This document shows positions 9,147 through 22,400 of a DNA stretch of 64,000 nt, one piece after another; within the stretch, counting starts at the first letter, position 1; each line of letters opens with the position of its first letter. Made by a program: the position numbers and the translations under genes. The notes under the pieces were generated by a model, which was not told the DNA's origin, made no database searches, and saw only the letters and a program-made list of their open reading frames with translations. Where the stretch lies: assembly GCA_028274465.1 (NCBI GenBank), contig CM051456.1, positions 113,947,397-114,011,396 of the forward strand, in the 5' to 3' direction. Source of the stretch: Plantago ovata. Taxonomy: Eukaryota; Streptophyta; Magnoliopsida; Lamiales; Plantaginaceae.

Positions 9147-10061
9147 AATTTTCCATTTCCTTCTTGTTCTTTCTCATTGTGTTGATATATCAATGCCGTT
9201 TAAAAATAATGTAAGGTTATTTTTTAATCGAAAAGATTGAAATGCTCTTCCTCATTCGCTAAACTTGGCTATCCTATCGACCACTGTATTCAATTCATTT
9301 CTATCCATCATACGCATCAAAATCTTTGCACTATTTATTAGAAACTAGAAACATCTTCACCCGAAACCATTCAAGCACATTAAAAAGAAATCGTCTCTAT
9401 TTCGAGCTATTTGATCTGCATAATTGAAGCAAATTGGATCTCTGTCGCAGTGCTATTAGCTTATTATAGAGGAGAATACGATCAGTTGTGAAAATCACTT
9501 TTTTATCAATTGGATTACACAACCAATTAAAGTTCGTCTCAGTCCACATGAACCGGTTTGAATTAATAGCTATATGGGTCCACTCAACCCACAACACAAC
9601 ACTGTACAACCGTGAACGAATGAAACTCGTCCCAAAAGACCCAAATGGATGGTCAATAAGTCCCACAAGGCAAATGGTGTGGTCCGTCCAACGTGGGTCC
9701 GGAGACAGACAGATTTAGCCGCCCGATCCAATACGCACCAAAGCAACGACAAGGTAAACAACAAACTTAACAGAGGAAATAACACTGCCAGAAATCAAAA
9801 TTAAAAAATAAAATCAAAATTAAAATACTGTAACATTACAAAACCAATCCAGCAAAAAAGATAATCAGATCCATAACCGTTGAATTGCAAAAAGCAGATA
9901 CTCTCAAGTCGGCAACATCGTCGTCGTCATCTCTCGCTCCAAATTAACCTTCATCGTCTTCTTCGTCGTCCTACTTCGATTACTCTGCAGATTAAAACGA
10001 TGGGATGCTGCTGCTGCCTATGATTGATTTCGCTGCAGAATCGAATTGCCTGTTGTTTTAA
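9147..10061. other. Spacer and promoter/5' leader of carboxypeptidase gene
   Basis: No gene recognised between 9147 and about 9900. From about 9900 the sequence becomes rich in TCGTCGTC and CTTC, typical of a plant 5' leader, and leads into the carboxypeptidase start codon. Confidence 0.5.
10000..10023 (+). promoter_or_regulatory. Possible upstream ORF in carboxypeptidase 5' leader
   Basis: ATG at 10000 opens a seven-codon reading frame, MGCCCCL, closed by TGA at 10021-10023, 38 bases before the main ATG. It would only matter if transcription starts upstream of it, which the sequence cannot show. Confidence 0.35.
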
Positions 10062-13000
10062 ATGGGATTTCTCCGTCGCCGGAATATCATTTCCGTCGCG
10101 CTTCTGACTTTTTTTGCTTCATTTTCGTTTCTGTTTGTCAATGGAGATGGTGAATCTAATCGCACTTCGCTTCCTCCTATCACTCCCATCAACACCGATC
10201 TCTATCACACCAGGTAACTTTCCTTACCTTTTTTAATCTCTGATTAATCAATTTTCATTTAGTAATTAAGTTTGTGGAAGCTTAATTAGTGCTGTATTTT
10301 GATCTCTATTTGCTCCTGTTTAATCAATTTTCAATTAGTACTCTATTTTGCTTAAGTTACAACAATAGAATCTACCTGTGGAAGCAATTGATTTTGAATT
10401 CATGCTATGCTGCGTAATTTTCACATGCCATCAGAGATATGTTTGATTAGGCTTAGGTTAACGAATTGGACATGAATCTGTTTACTATGGAGTATGGAGT
10501 AATGAACATTTAGAACAACAGATGATTGTATACGCGTTGGGAAGAATGTAGGACCTTATGAATGTCACAATCTCTTTACAGCGGAGCTCTATTGGACGAA
10601 ATCAGGTCATTGGTCCATCGCCACCAAGATAGATTCACGGTAGGTGTTGTGATTGTCGCTTGCACTACTAAATGTTCTGATTCTTGATGTGAACTCTCGG
10701 TGCCTTTCTTTTGAACAGATTGATGAGATTTCAACTAAAAATAAAGGATATAAGGCGGAGGTGACTGTTGTAACGTATTGCCAGAATAGGACACAGGTAG
10801 CAGACAGAGGAAAACTTAGGATCCTGCTTGTAAGTAACTGTGCCCTGACTTTGGTTGTAACTTGTGGGGAAATATTTACTTGCTGTTAGCTTTGGTAGTG
10901 TTTGTCAAAGTAAAATTTTGCAATAAAGCATGTGGAGGAACGTGTTTTTCGCCCCAAAAGGTCAATTACTGAATAGGATTAGTTTCTTTCAATTCTCAGA
11001 TTGATTATTGATTGTGTTTTTGACAGATGGTTCCTTGTGTTCCAGACTTTTGGACAGCATGGTAGAGAGCTCATTACAACAGAGCTAGCATTGAGGCTCC
11101 TTTCCATTTTAAGCGAAGAGGAGTTCTTGCCCAATATGGATCGCACTTCATTAAATAAGACACTTGATAGACTTGTTATAAAGGTACTATCTATACACTA
11201 GTCATTTCCTTAATACTTTATGAATAGATGTATGATTCAGTGATTTATAACTTTATTCAAAGACTATGGGGATATTTTATTTGTTTTTCTTGATGAATTG
11301 TTCTATCAAATATTATGATGGCAAGATGAATTTTGAGTAATATATCTGTATGTCAATTTGCCAACTTTAGCTTTCAGAACTAATGATAATTCCAAATACA
11401 CCTCTGTTGGACAGATTGTACCAATGGAAAATTTCAATGGCCGCAAACGTGTTGAAGGTGGAGAGCTTTGTGAGAGAAGAAACGGTCTGTTGGTTTATTT
11501 TGCCACTTAAATTTTGAACTACTGGAATCCGTACATGAGGAATTTAGCCTGCTTACGGTTGAGTTTATTGCAGGAAGGGGAGTTGATCTCAATCGGAACT
11601 GGAGTGTAGATTGGGGCAAAAAGGAGAAGGTTAGCTGGCAGTTTCTTAGCATTAAAGATCCCCCCCCCCCCCCAATGTTTTTCCTTGATGTATTCAATTA
11701 ATAAGTACCCCCTGGTGACTTCTATGGACATGTCTTTGTGAATTCAGGATTATGATCCTTATGAGGAAAATCCTGGGTATGCTCCTTTTAGTGAACCTGA
11801 GACTCAGATTATGAGAACATTGACCTTGTCGTTTGAACCGCATATATGGGTTAATGTGCACTCTGGGATGGAGGTAAGCATAGGTTCTGTTAATTAATTG
11901 AGTGGCTCTTTCAGCCAGCCACTGGATTAACCTTATCATGAAGAAGGCTTTGTTAAACCAAACGATGTTGAGTAAGTTTTCTCTTATTACATAGGCTCTT
12001 TTTATGCCATACGATCATAAAAATACGACACCAGATGGAATACCATCTCAGAAAATGAGATCAATGCTTGAAGAGTTGAATCATGTTCACCTCGATGACC
12101 GTTGCTTAATTGGATCTGGCGGAGGTTCTGTCGGGTATGTATTGCTTGAAAGATATCTTTTAGCACTTTCTTTAATTTGTGATTTGATCATAGTTTTACA
12201 ATGCGTTTCTGGGTGATCTCTAGTAAGTAAAATATGAAATGATCATGTACCGAAAGATAATGACAGATAATAAGCGCAAATCTTACAAAAAGTATCATTC
12301 TTTAGAATGCATGCATATATTGCTGCCATTAGCCCGAGTTTTTATGCTCATGCCATTAGCAGACTGAACTAGCATGAAAACATTACTAATACTTGCACCC
12401 TTTTTTTGGTTATTCACAATCCTTTCTTATTTCCAGGTATCTTGCCCATGGGACTGCAACTGATTATATGTTTGATGTTGCACGGGTGCCAATGGCTTTT
12501 ACATTTGAGGTTAGTGAATGCCTAACTCATCTGCAATTACTATTTACTTCATGATGTTCTTCACCTAATCTCATTGTACGCTATCATTTCTTGCAGATTT
12601 ATGGAGATTTTAAAGCCTCCTCGAGAGACTGTTTTAAAATGTTCAATCCCGTTGACATCATCTCCTTCAATGTACGCCAACTTCTTAAAAGTTTAAATGA
12701 TATTGTGGATTTGTGGTGTTTACGGCACAATAAAACCTTTTAAAATTATTAGGAATAGTTTTATAAAATGTGGCCCTTATGTTTATGCCCTCTGAAACTT
12801 AGGGGTAAGTTTTAAAACATCATGGGTGCACAAGCAGTCACTAAGATATGTTACCATTTCTTCCTCCCTCACTCATGTAGTGATCTTCTGGATTGCAGAG
12901 AGTTCTTAATGATTGGTCAGCTGCATTCGTTAGATTGTTCAATATAGGAGTCCAGCAGATTGACGAACTTCAATCAAAGGTAGTGGCATCCGGTTTTGAT

Positions 13001-13210
13001 AATTGGGTATCAATAGATGACTATCTAAATGGCTATCTGATGCAGAGGAAAAGTAGATACGGGAAGAAGATAGAGGTGTTTGATCTTGGAATGCAGGAAA
13101 TTAGAACATATTTCCGGTTGTTCATGTTGTCTTCTGTGCTCTTGATGTTCATGTTCTGTTCAAGGATTTCGAAAAGCACAAGACCTATTTGTCCTTCCAC
13201 TTCTTTCTGA
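10062..13210 (+). CDS. M14-family zinc carboxypeptidase, membrane-anchored
   Basis: Eleven exons join in frame to 436 residues: 10062-10213, 10582-10639, 10719-10829, 11046-11183, 11415-11484, 11574-11629, 11748-11873, 11995-12134, 12437-12509, 12597-12671, 12899-13210. Residues ~7-27 form a signal peptide. The M14 metal site is clear: HGRE (His112, Glu115) and the third ligand in VNVHSG (His233). NGRGVDLNRNW (about 176-186) is the substrate-binding block with the family's Asn-Arg pair, and Glu308 in FTFE is the catalytic glutamate. The protein should remove C-terminal residues from peptides in the secretory path or at the cell surface. A hydrophobic stretch near the end (LFMLSSVLLMFMFC) suggests a C-terminal membrane anchor. 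It resembles the plant carboxypeptidase represented by At5g42320. Substrate preference is not predictable here. Confidence 0.92.
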
Positions 13211-13615
13211 TCACTCTGGTTTTAGTTTAGTTCACAAGTTAGGCTTTTTATTCCTTCATTATTTATCCTGCCACGAGCAGTAGATCAGTGGGGGTAGATT
13301 TTGGTGTCCGATTGTGTATTATTTTGTACTGATATTACATCATTGTGTTGGAGTATTAGTCCCTTCTCTTATACTCTTACATGTACATATGTAACTGCTT
13401 ATGGTAGCAGTGTTCAGGGAGAACACAAGCTCGGTTTAGAGGGAGAATACTGCACTGCAAGTGTATTTATGAGAATTTTTGGCAATTTACACACACACCC
13501 GTATATGCCATTTATAATTTATCCCCTGTATTTCAAAGCTGCAACTCGCCCCGTAGTTCAGTTTTCCGTAAATTTGACTAACAATTTGACTAACGCAGTT
13601 AACTTTTCCATTAAC

Positions 13616-13665
13616 ATTTGGATGATTACCCCATTATATCATTTGGATGATTACCCCATTATATC
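13616..13665 (+). repeat. 25-bp tandem duplication with a diverged third unit
   Basis: CATTTGGATGATTACCCCAT followed by TATAT occurs twice in a row; a partial third copy (ATTTGGATGATTACCC) lies at about 13716. Confidence 0.85.
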
Positions 13666-13983
13666 GCAGTTCGATTTTCCTTTAAATTTGAAACACCGTT
13701 AATTTTTCCATTAATATTTGGATGATTACCCTAATAATTATCTTTATTGACAATTTATTCTATTGAAAAACAAAAAAAAAAACACAATGTTTGTTTGGTA
13801 AAAATGTACCCCCATCGATATATTTTAAAATTGAGAAATTTGAACCATTTATAAATTTAGTTTAACCACCTATAATATTTAACTTTTCGTTTCTGTTTGA
13901 AAATATAATATAGAATAAAACTACAAGCAATAATAACCAAATAATCAAAAACATTAACTTAAAGTATCTAAAATCCATTTCGG

Positions 13984-14121
13984 CTTTGTTCTATTCGTCT
14001 GGAAAAGTCTGAACTGAACTTATTTGTAGTACAAAGTACTATTGGCCAAATCTGAACTGAACTGAACTTAATGCATCTGAACTGAATTTATTTTCATCAA
14101 TTTTCAGATGAAAAGAACATA
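13984..14121. mobile_element. Short MITE-like inverted repeat with GAACTGAACT core
   Basis: The left end CTTTGTTCTATTCGTCTGG and the right end, read in complement as CTATGTTCTTTTCATCTG, form imperfect 20-23-bp terminal inverted repeats. Between them TCTGAACTGAACT occurs several times. No target duplication was recognised, so the superfamily is open. Confidence 0.45.
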
Positions 14122-14614
14122 GACTTCAAAAATATTACAATACAATAACAAAAATAAATGTGCATATTTAATATATATGGTCGATGCAACAGAGGTACAG
14201 GATTAGTCAAGGCTTTCTTTCAGGACAGGCCAACTTATGAAAGTGAATCATTAGGCCAGACAGTTTTGACTTGACGTCTTTCTTACGACAACTCGTTTCA
14301 ATGGGCCCTGGAGACAGAGTAATCCCAATGTCTGACATTCATTAATTAAGGTCTTCCATTATGAGAGCCTGATGGACAAACCTTCCCATTTCCTCTAGCT
14401 TTAGAATCCAGTCCCTGAAAGCCCTCCCGGTGCCTAGCCCTAATTTCTCTACTCGACTGCTAGTTTCATCATTATTATAAAATGATTGAAAAAAAAATTA
14501 TACACCTATGTCCGCGAACTACAGGAAGGAATCGGGAGAAGAATAAAAAGCGTACCAAATAGAACGAAGAAAGGGAAAAAAAACAAAGCGAGAGTGTTGT
14601 TAATAAATAAAAAT

Positions 14615-14938
14615 ACTGCCCCAAAATCCGCTGAAGCACTAGTTGCGTTGCAAGCTATCCGTTTTGCTAGAGAGTTGCATTTACAGGAGGTAGTCTTTGA
14701 AGGAGACTGTTTGCGGGTGATCCAAGATTTGTAGAGCCTTTCTTTTTGTTATTCAGCTGCAGGGACGATTATTGAGGAAGCCAAAAGGCCCAAACCTTTA
14801 GTTTTTGTTTTTAATTCGTTTTCTTTTTGTTTTGTGAGACGATCGTGCAATAAGTTGGCTCATCTTTTAGCCCATGATGTGGTAGACAATAGTTTTGGCT
14901 CTTCAGTTTTGTCTTTCGAGAACCCGGATGTACTTTGA
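14615..14938 (+). pseudogene. Broken RNase H (RVT_3-type) domain remnant
   Basis: Translated pieces SAEALVALQAIRFARELHL, EGDCLRVIQDL and, further on, FVRRSCNKLAHLLAHDVV match the C-terminal RNase H-like domain that plant LINE-type retroelements and related host genes carry; the last block is the domain's closing helix with its conserved Asn and His. The same frame runs to a TGA at 14936-14938 but is interrupted by an in-frame stop after VIQDL. Nothing upstream resembles a reverse transcriptase, so this is an isolated fragment. Confidence 0.7.
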
Positions 14939-16434
14939 TATTCCTTTGAGTTGAATACAAGTTATTTTACCCTAAAAAAATAAAAATTCGTTGGACCATT
15001 TTACGAAATGTTTTAATTTAGACTTTAAATATTAGTAATTCACAAAACGAATTAGATTTATAATTAATGTAAACTTTTAAAAACTACAACAATTTATTTC
15101 CTTCCTCACCAACACATAAACCTATGACGTTTTTACCTAAAATGTAAAGTGTAGAAGTAAAAAAAAAAAGTTATGGATGATGATACAGTTGAAAGTTATA
15201 GGACACTATTTTATCACTTCATTTAGGGGTCCAGAGCAATAATTTCAATTTTGTATTCATGATGGGTGGCAGAACGATCCCTTCCATAGAGCCACTGGAG
15301 AGAGTTAACAACTAAGAATCTAGCCAAGTATGGTTGATGGCGGGGAAAATACTCTTTATAGAAATGCCCTCAATGGCTCGACTGGGTCTATATATATGAA
15401 AGAAGGCTGAGAATATATATTCAATTACCTTATCTTTGGGTTATTTCCTAACATTGGTCCGTCATAGACTAGAAGCATGAGAAGAATGTGTACTAGTAGG
15501 CTTAATTTCAAATAATTAATAGATCTCTTATTCCAACAAGGAACATGATACGATTATATGAAGAACGCTTACTTGACCTTCCAACCACCTGGGGAGGCTT
15601 GTTCGACCTTCTACCTGCTTGGAACTCATTCAACACGCCAAGAGCTCTTCCAGAGAGTCTGCAGCTCGCCCAAGAGGCCCACTCGCCCATTTTCCTTATA
15701 TTTCGGTAATTAATTAACACATTAATGAAGGGTTTTGACTCAATATATGCAGGAAATGAAGCAGGTTCCTTCCCAACCTTGGTTATAAATAGCATAGAGC
15801 TCCATTATGATGAAGAAGATTCATAACACATGGCAAGAACTTGTAACTCATCCAAACAATCTGAAAAACCTTCCAATCTCTAAAGGAAAATCAAACACCT
15901 AGCCATAATAAGCAACAACCCCATAGTGAAACAAACAATCTTGAATTACGTAATGACTAGATCTAAGGTACGCCAATTTTCAAAATCCAAAACTAAGAAC
16001 TAAGAATTCAGAACAAGACACGGCATTCCAACAATATTAAAGCATTGGAATGATACCTCTAGAGTCTTAGACTTTATTCTTTAGTCACCTACCTTATCGG
16101 TTTGTAAATTGTTTTTCTTCGCCGCATTAATACTGATGGCACCTAGTTCGCGAATAATCGTTTGCTAAGTCCTCATAGCGCGCCGCCTCCAATTTGTGAA
16201 ATTAACCCCTATAACATGCAACCCTAATTTACAGAGTCCCTTCTCTCCCCAGCCGTGAGCTCTGTAAGCTCTTCTTCACTGAAGCACCTCAATTTATGCC
16301 CATTCTCTCTCTGAAAATCAATCTCTGTAGCTCAATTAACTGTTTTCTATCATCAGCATTCAAATTGACTGAAGCCGCAGCATCATCGGCCGGAAGTTGG
16401 ACGCCGGAAAGTTGAATTGGCATTTGGAGCCAAC
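14939..16434. other. Spacer and 5' region of TSR1
   Basis: No gene identified. A TATAAATAG sequence at about 15784 lies in a region without coding signal. From about 16200 the sequence becomes leader-like and ends at the TSR1 ATG. Confidence 0.45.
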
Positions 16435-19400
16435 ATGGCTGGCTCTAGGGTTCAGGTGAATAAGCCACACAAAACTAAGTATGCATCGAAATCGGCTCGC
16501 AATGTCCATAAGGTCTCCTCAAAAGGTCGTTCTCTCTTTCTTCTGAGATTGAAAAGTAATTTGTAGCTTGCTGTTTTTGTTGTACCTAAAACATATTGTG
16601 TATTGCTTCTATATTTAATATATGTCAATATATACGCTTATTGGTTTGTATAGTGTATGGTTTGCTATTGGTGTATTTCTCCTGATGGAAAATTTGATTT
16701 GTTGTTGTTGTTGTTTATTTATCTCAGACAAATTCAAGATGTCGAAACGTGATGTTATCAAAGGAGCTAAAGCTGCTCGGCATCAACGTGAGAAAATGGT
16801 ATTGGTTTTGTCACTTGGTTTTGTTTGAAACTGAAGAGTTTAGTCCATGTCAGTAATCTAAATGGAACCTGAATAGAATTGCTAGTGATGTGATTGTCAT
16901 GGCTATAAAGTATGATATGCACGCAAAATGGACTTGTTGACTTATATTTCTTGCTATTATCAAACATCAGTAAAGAAGAAATGTAAGATGTGATTCTATG
17001 GTGTGTTACGTTCTATTATTTCTACTTCGCATTCTCTTTATTTTATTCTATTTAGCATATCCTAACTGGATTAAGAAGTTGGGGTCTTAGAAAAGCTTTT
17101 ACGGAATTAAGCAAGAAAGTTCTTGATTGTGTTATTTTGGGTTTCAAGTATTGGTATGGACTTGGAGCTTTACTCTGAACTATTCTAGAATAATTCATAC
17201 TTGGTTTTAAAAAAACAAAAAAACTAATCTGTCAGGTCTGATAGTATCCAGAATTTAGGATAGGCTGCTCTTGAAGAAACAGGGAATTCTCTCTTTGAAA
17301 TGATGCTTGGTTCGTATCATTCTTGGCTCCTTACGTTAATAAATTTAGGATATTTTGCTGCCTCGTTTTTTTTTCAGATGAGGGATCAGAAAAAGGCAGA
17401 AGTGTTGAAACAGAGGAGGTTATTGTCAGGACCCACAAGTCCTCCACGTGTTATTGTGAGTGCTTATTTTGTGTCTGTTAGTTCCAAGAAGCCAAATAAG
17501 TATAAAGAGGATTACTGATGGAATTACTTTTTGCCTCATGTATATGAAAATCATAGATGCTATTTGGCCTTTCATCTTCTGTGAACATCAACTCACTAGA
17601 AGAAGACATCTTATCATTGTTGTCTGCTGAGGGAAATGGATCAGTTTTTCCTGCTGTTGCTGCACCCAAGTACAAAATGAGAGCTACGGTATGCCCACAT
17701 ATGTATAGCTTCTGTCTTTATGTTGAACATTTTTACATTCCTTGATTTGATATCTCTATGGAATTGAAATTGGAAAAGGTTCCATCTTGATATGATAAAA
17801 GGAGAACCCATTCGATCTAATTTGGCATATATTTCCAGAAACGATGTGGTGGCTAAAATCCTTTTGATAACATTAATTGAGTTCAGTTTTATTATCTCCT
17901 TGTTTGAGATAATTTTCTATAATTTTTCAAATTTTCTGTGGTAGGTCTTGAAAGCACCTCATGGTGATCTATTGACCTGCGTGGAAATGGCGAAGGTAAT
18001 TTTAATTATTCATCTGTTTTCTGCTTACTTTTGGATTACTGGTTATATACTTGTATACAGCACTGCATTCCTCCACTTTTTGTACTGCCGAGTGCTGACC
18101 TAAGCTTTTTGTAGGTTGCTGATTTGATTGCTTTTGTGGCATCTCCAAACTCGTTGTGTGAAGAAAATGATTCCAGTTATTTCATTGATTCATTTGGATC
18201 TCAATGCTTGTCTGCTTTCAGAATACTTGGTTTACCAAGCACCACAGTTCTCATTCGTGTAAGGATTTTATGTTTTTTTATTTTTTCTTTTTTTTGGCGA
18301 TGCATATTCTTCTATTTATCTTAACGTGTTTGTGCTTTAGTAAACTCTAATTTATATGTTCAGGACCTACCAGCTGACATGAAAAGAAAACAAGCGCTTA
18401 AGAAGATGTGCGAATCTGTGCTTTCTTCTGAATTTCCTAAGGATTGCAAATTTCATCCGGCTGATGACAAGGACGAACTCGATAAGGTTAAATACGTTCT
18501 TTTAAACAGACATTTTACACTTCCAATATGAGTCAGACTAGATACTTGTTTGTATAATATTTGTCTTTTGTAGTTTGACGTTTGTGTGTATTTTTCCCTG
18601 CATCTTGGTCATAGTTCATGAGGCTTTTTATGGAGCAAAGGCTTACTGCACCTCACTGGAGAAATGAGCGTTCTTATGTCATGGGTCAAAAGGTACATAA
18701 CATTCAATACAGTCCCGTGCTCTGCAGTTTTTATTTCCATATTTCAACTTCTACTATATTAGATTATACTGTCATTCAATATGCTGAATTTGTTTTGCGT
18801 TTGGCCATATGATAAAAATTATCTAAGGGAACTTATAATCAGATTCTCATGTAGTTCAACTTTTATTTAAACTATGGATAACTGTATAATGTCGTTTGGT
18901 GTAAACCTTCTGGCGATTGCATTCAATGTCATATTTTTATTGTTATTATCCTTACGCCACTCTGGTACTTCATCACTGCCACCTTATTTTTTGGCGAAGC
19001 ATGTCTAGAACACATACTTGCTCTAACCTTTTACAGAAGCACCTGAGACATCTTTTCTGACCCCATCCTTTACCCTTCCAAGTGCATTCTGTGCACTCAT
19101 CTTGTCAGCATGCAACTATTCCGTATGTTGAGAACATTATTGAGTATTGACCTGGTCTTGTCAAATGACTTTTCTCCATAGCAGAGGTGTATGTTGGCTG
19201 CTTGCTCATAACTATCTGGTATGGTGTGGGTTTGGGTATCCTATGAATGGCTTCTGCTATTTGTGTTCTGATATATGATTCAAACTGAGAGATTGCTTCT
19301 TGAGTTACCATGTGAATGAAGTTCGGTTACCATTGATGACTTATTGGGGATTGGTTTATTGCAGGCTGATGTAGTTGCTGATGAGAACAGTTTAGGTAAA

Positions 19401-22400
19401 TGTACTCTTGTGCTGACTGGCTATGTACGTGTCCGTGGCCTCTCTGTGAATCAGCTGGTAACATCCTGTCTATCGCATTAAGTTTGCAATTATTAATTTA
19501 TACAGCATGCCATCATCTAAATATTTCTGTGTTAGGTGCATGTTACTGGTGCGGGCGACTTCCAAATGGCCAAAATCGAAGTTCTTAGGGACCCTTGTGA
19601 ACTGAATGTTAAGAAAAGAGTGGATTTAATGGATTCTGAGGATAATTCTGAGGTACTATTGCATCTTACCTTATCCTAACCATTTGTACAGTAGGGAAAA
19701 TGTAAACTGTCTATTATTGATCTTCTGAGGGAAGTGTCAATTGTAGTCCAATCTTATACGGTTTTATTTACGACATCAGTGTTTTGGATTTGTAAATGAT
19801 AAACATGCCTGATGGCCACATTTTAGGTGGTCAAGTCTCCTGACATTTAAATACTCTTTCTGACACAAGGCGCACTTATTTTTGTATAGTGTTTATCCAA
19901 AGTTCTCTTGTGATTTTCTATCCACTCTTAAATTGCAGGTCCGGAGGTCTCTTACCCCTGATCCACTGAAGCAAGAGCATTTGGCCATTGAAAATGTCCC
20001 TGATCCATTGGCAGGAGAACAGGTATTTGTAAATTTTCTGATGCTTAATGAGTCCCACCTCATGATTTATGAGCCCATTCCCGTTTGCTCTAGTTAAGTT
20101 AGGATTTTCTAAGATTTGCTGTGAGTTACTGCCACCTATTGAGATGGTATCTTTCTCCATTATTGCAGACATGGCCTACAGAAGCAGAAATGGCTGAAGC
20201 AGATAATAAACATGAGAAAAAGATGAAGAAAAAAAAGGTTCCTAAGGGTATTTCTGAGTACCAGGTGAGGACCGTGTTTTTCTGTAGATATAGAGGCCCA
20301 TCCAAACGGCAATGTTGGATTGTGATTTGGCTTTGTAATGAGAATTGTATATATTGCTCTTAAATTCTTTAGGCCGCATGGATTGTGGATGATTCCGACA
20401 TTGACAATTCTGATTCTGAAGAAGAGGATGAAGATGATATGATGATGGATGATGGTGAAACGGACCCTGACGAGAAACTTGGCAACGGATTTGAGTTTGA
20501 TGAAGATCAGGGTTCTCTAAATTTACGAGATTCTGATGATGAAACTGAAACAAATTCAGTCATGATGGTTAGTCTTAGTTTATTATTTTTGGTTGTTTTC
20601 CTTCTGTCTTCTGTGTCTTATATTGTGTTCTGAGATTGCATCTTGGAATGCTTGTTGATTTCAGGATGGTGAAAATCTAACCAACGAGCAGATAGAGGAA
20701 CAAATTCGTAAAATCAAAGAAGCACATGCTGATGATGAAGGTACCTCTTGAATATGCTCTTGTTCTATTTATTTCACGTTTTAGGATGATTATGGCATCC
20801 AAACAGTTCAAAATATGTGGCACTTACTATTCTCGTGATGTTCCGTTAAAGATGCTCTTTAAGGTGGGTTGGATTAAATGATATAGGCTAGAATATTATG
20901 CTCGTCGCTGCCGTTAGCTTTTCATGTTTCTTATCTCATTGTCCTCCAATATAGTTATTTTTTGCATTAGAGCAACTTGTACGTGCCTTGTTTGTCCTAT
21001 TTAGATTGTAGATTATTGTTTCTTTTCTCACCTTCAGCTAATTGTGTGATCCAGAATTTCCTGATGAAGTGGATACGCCATTAGACATTGCGGCTCGAAA
21101 ACGGTTTGCCAAGTACAGAGGTGTAAAGTCATTCAGAACCTCATCATGGGACCCCAAAGTATGTTCTGTTAAATGCACTGAAATATCCCGAGTAATAGTA
21201 ACAATAATAATAGTTACAATAATAAATAATTACTCATTGTCGTTATTATTATTAGCTTTGAAACTTATTGAACATATATATATTGTTGCAGGAATCTCTG
21301 CCTGCCGAGTATGGTAGGATCTTTGCATTTGATAATTTCCCGAGAACAAAAAAGCATGTTATTGCAAAAGCGCTTGATATGGAGCAAGATTTAGAGGTGA
21401 CTGCGTCAGTGGGCTCATACGTAAGGCTTTATATCAAAGAAGTACCAGAAGGTGTTGCTTCCAAGTTATCCATGACGAAGACCGCACCATTAATTGCCTC
21501 TGGTCTTTTGCAGCACGAGTCTAAAGTATCTGTCCTCCACTTCAGGTACTTGATGACTATTATCTTTATAATTTAGGATTCTGCCATTCCTTTTATTCTG
21601 AATCATGATATCTGACTCAAGTCAATCTTCTGAGCTCCAGCATCAGAAAACATGATACTTATACTGCTCCAATAAAGGCGAAGGAAGAGCTCCTGTTTCA
21701 TGTCGGCTTCCGCCAGTTTGTATCAAGGTAAGTTGTCTTCGCCTTACAATCAAAATCGATTACATGCTTGTATCCATATCTCAAATCTTATTGATAACTT
21801 TGAATTTGAAAATGCAGGCCAATTTACTCTTCTGATAGCATCAATGCTAACTTGCACAAGATGGAGAGATTTCTTCATCCAGGGCGGTTTTCAATAGCTT
21901 CAGTTTATGCTCCAATCTCGTTCCCTCCTCTTCCCTTGATTGCCTTCAAGAGCCTAGGTGAAGATAGCCCCGCTGTCATTGCCGCTGTTGGCTCATTGAA
22001 GAGTGTAGACCCCGACAGAATTATTTTGAAGAAAATCATCTTAACTGGGTAAGAATCTTATCATCAATTCGTAATCCCTTCTTTCAATGCTCTTGCGATA
22101 CCTATCGTATCTATAACTTTTCTATACTTTATTCTGCTTCGGGTTCAGTTGTCACTTTGTCATGATTTAGTGATTGCTTGTGTCATTACTATCGGGTCAT
22201 TTACGAAGCTTCCTTAATTTTAAGCAAAAAAAAGTAATCTGCTGAGTATTTATTGGTCACAAACCTCTAACGAGGCATCTGCCCCATGATATAATCTACC
22301 ATTGTTAAGATTTGATGTTATTGTTGTGCGCATGAAATTGTACTGTCTATATCTTGATTGTATCAACTTATGGCTGCCTGCTCTTTTAAATATTTTTCAT

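Larger units (their letters stand above)
13211..14614. other. Spacer after carboxypeptidase
   Basis: 3' UTR sequence probably extends to about 13400. Then come a 25-bp tandem repeat (13616-13665) and a short inverted-repeat element (13984-14121). No gene seen. Confidence 0.5.

Noticed and set aside
15420-16080. TATAAATAG with following leader-like sequence, possibly a fossil LTR-type promoter
   Set aside because: I found no matching second repeat, no primer-binding site and no flanking duplication, so the evidence is too weak to list.
20242-20553. Minus-strand open frame opposite the TSR1 acidic linker
   Set aside because: It is a shadow of exon 13 and its repetitive GAT/GAA codons.
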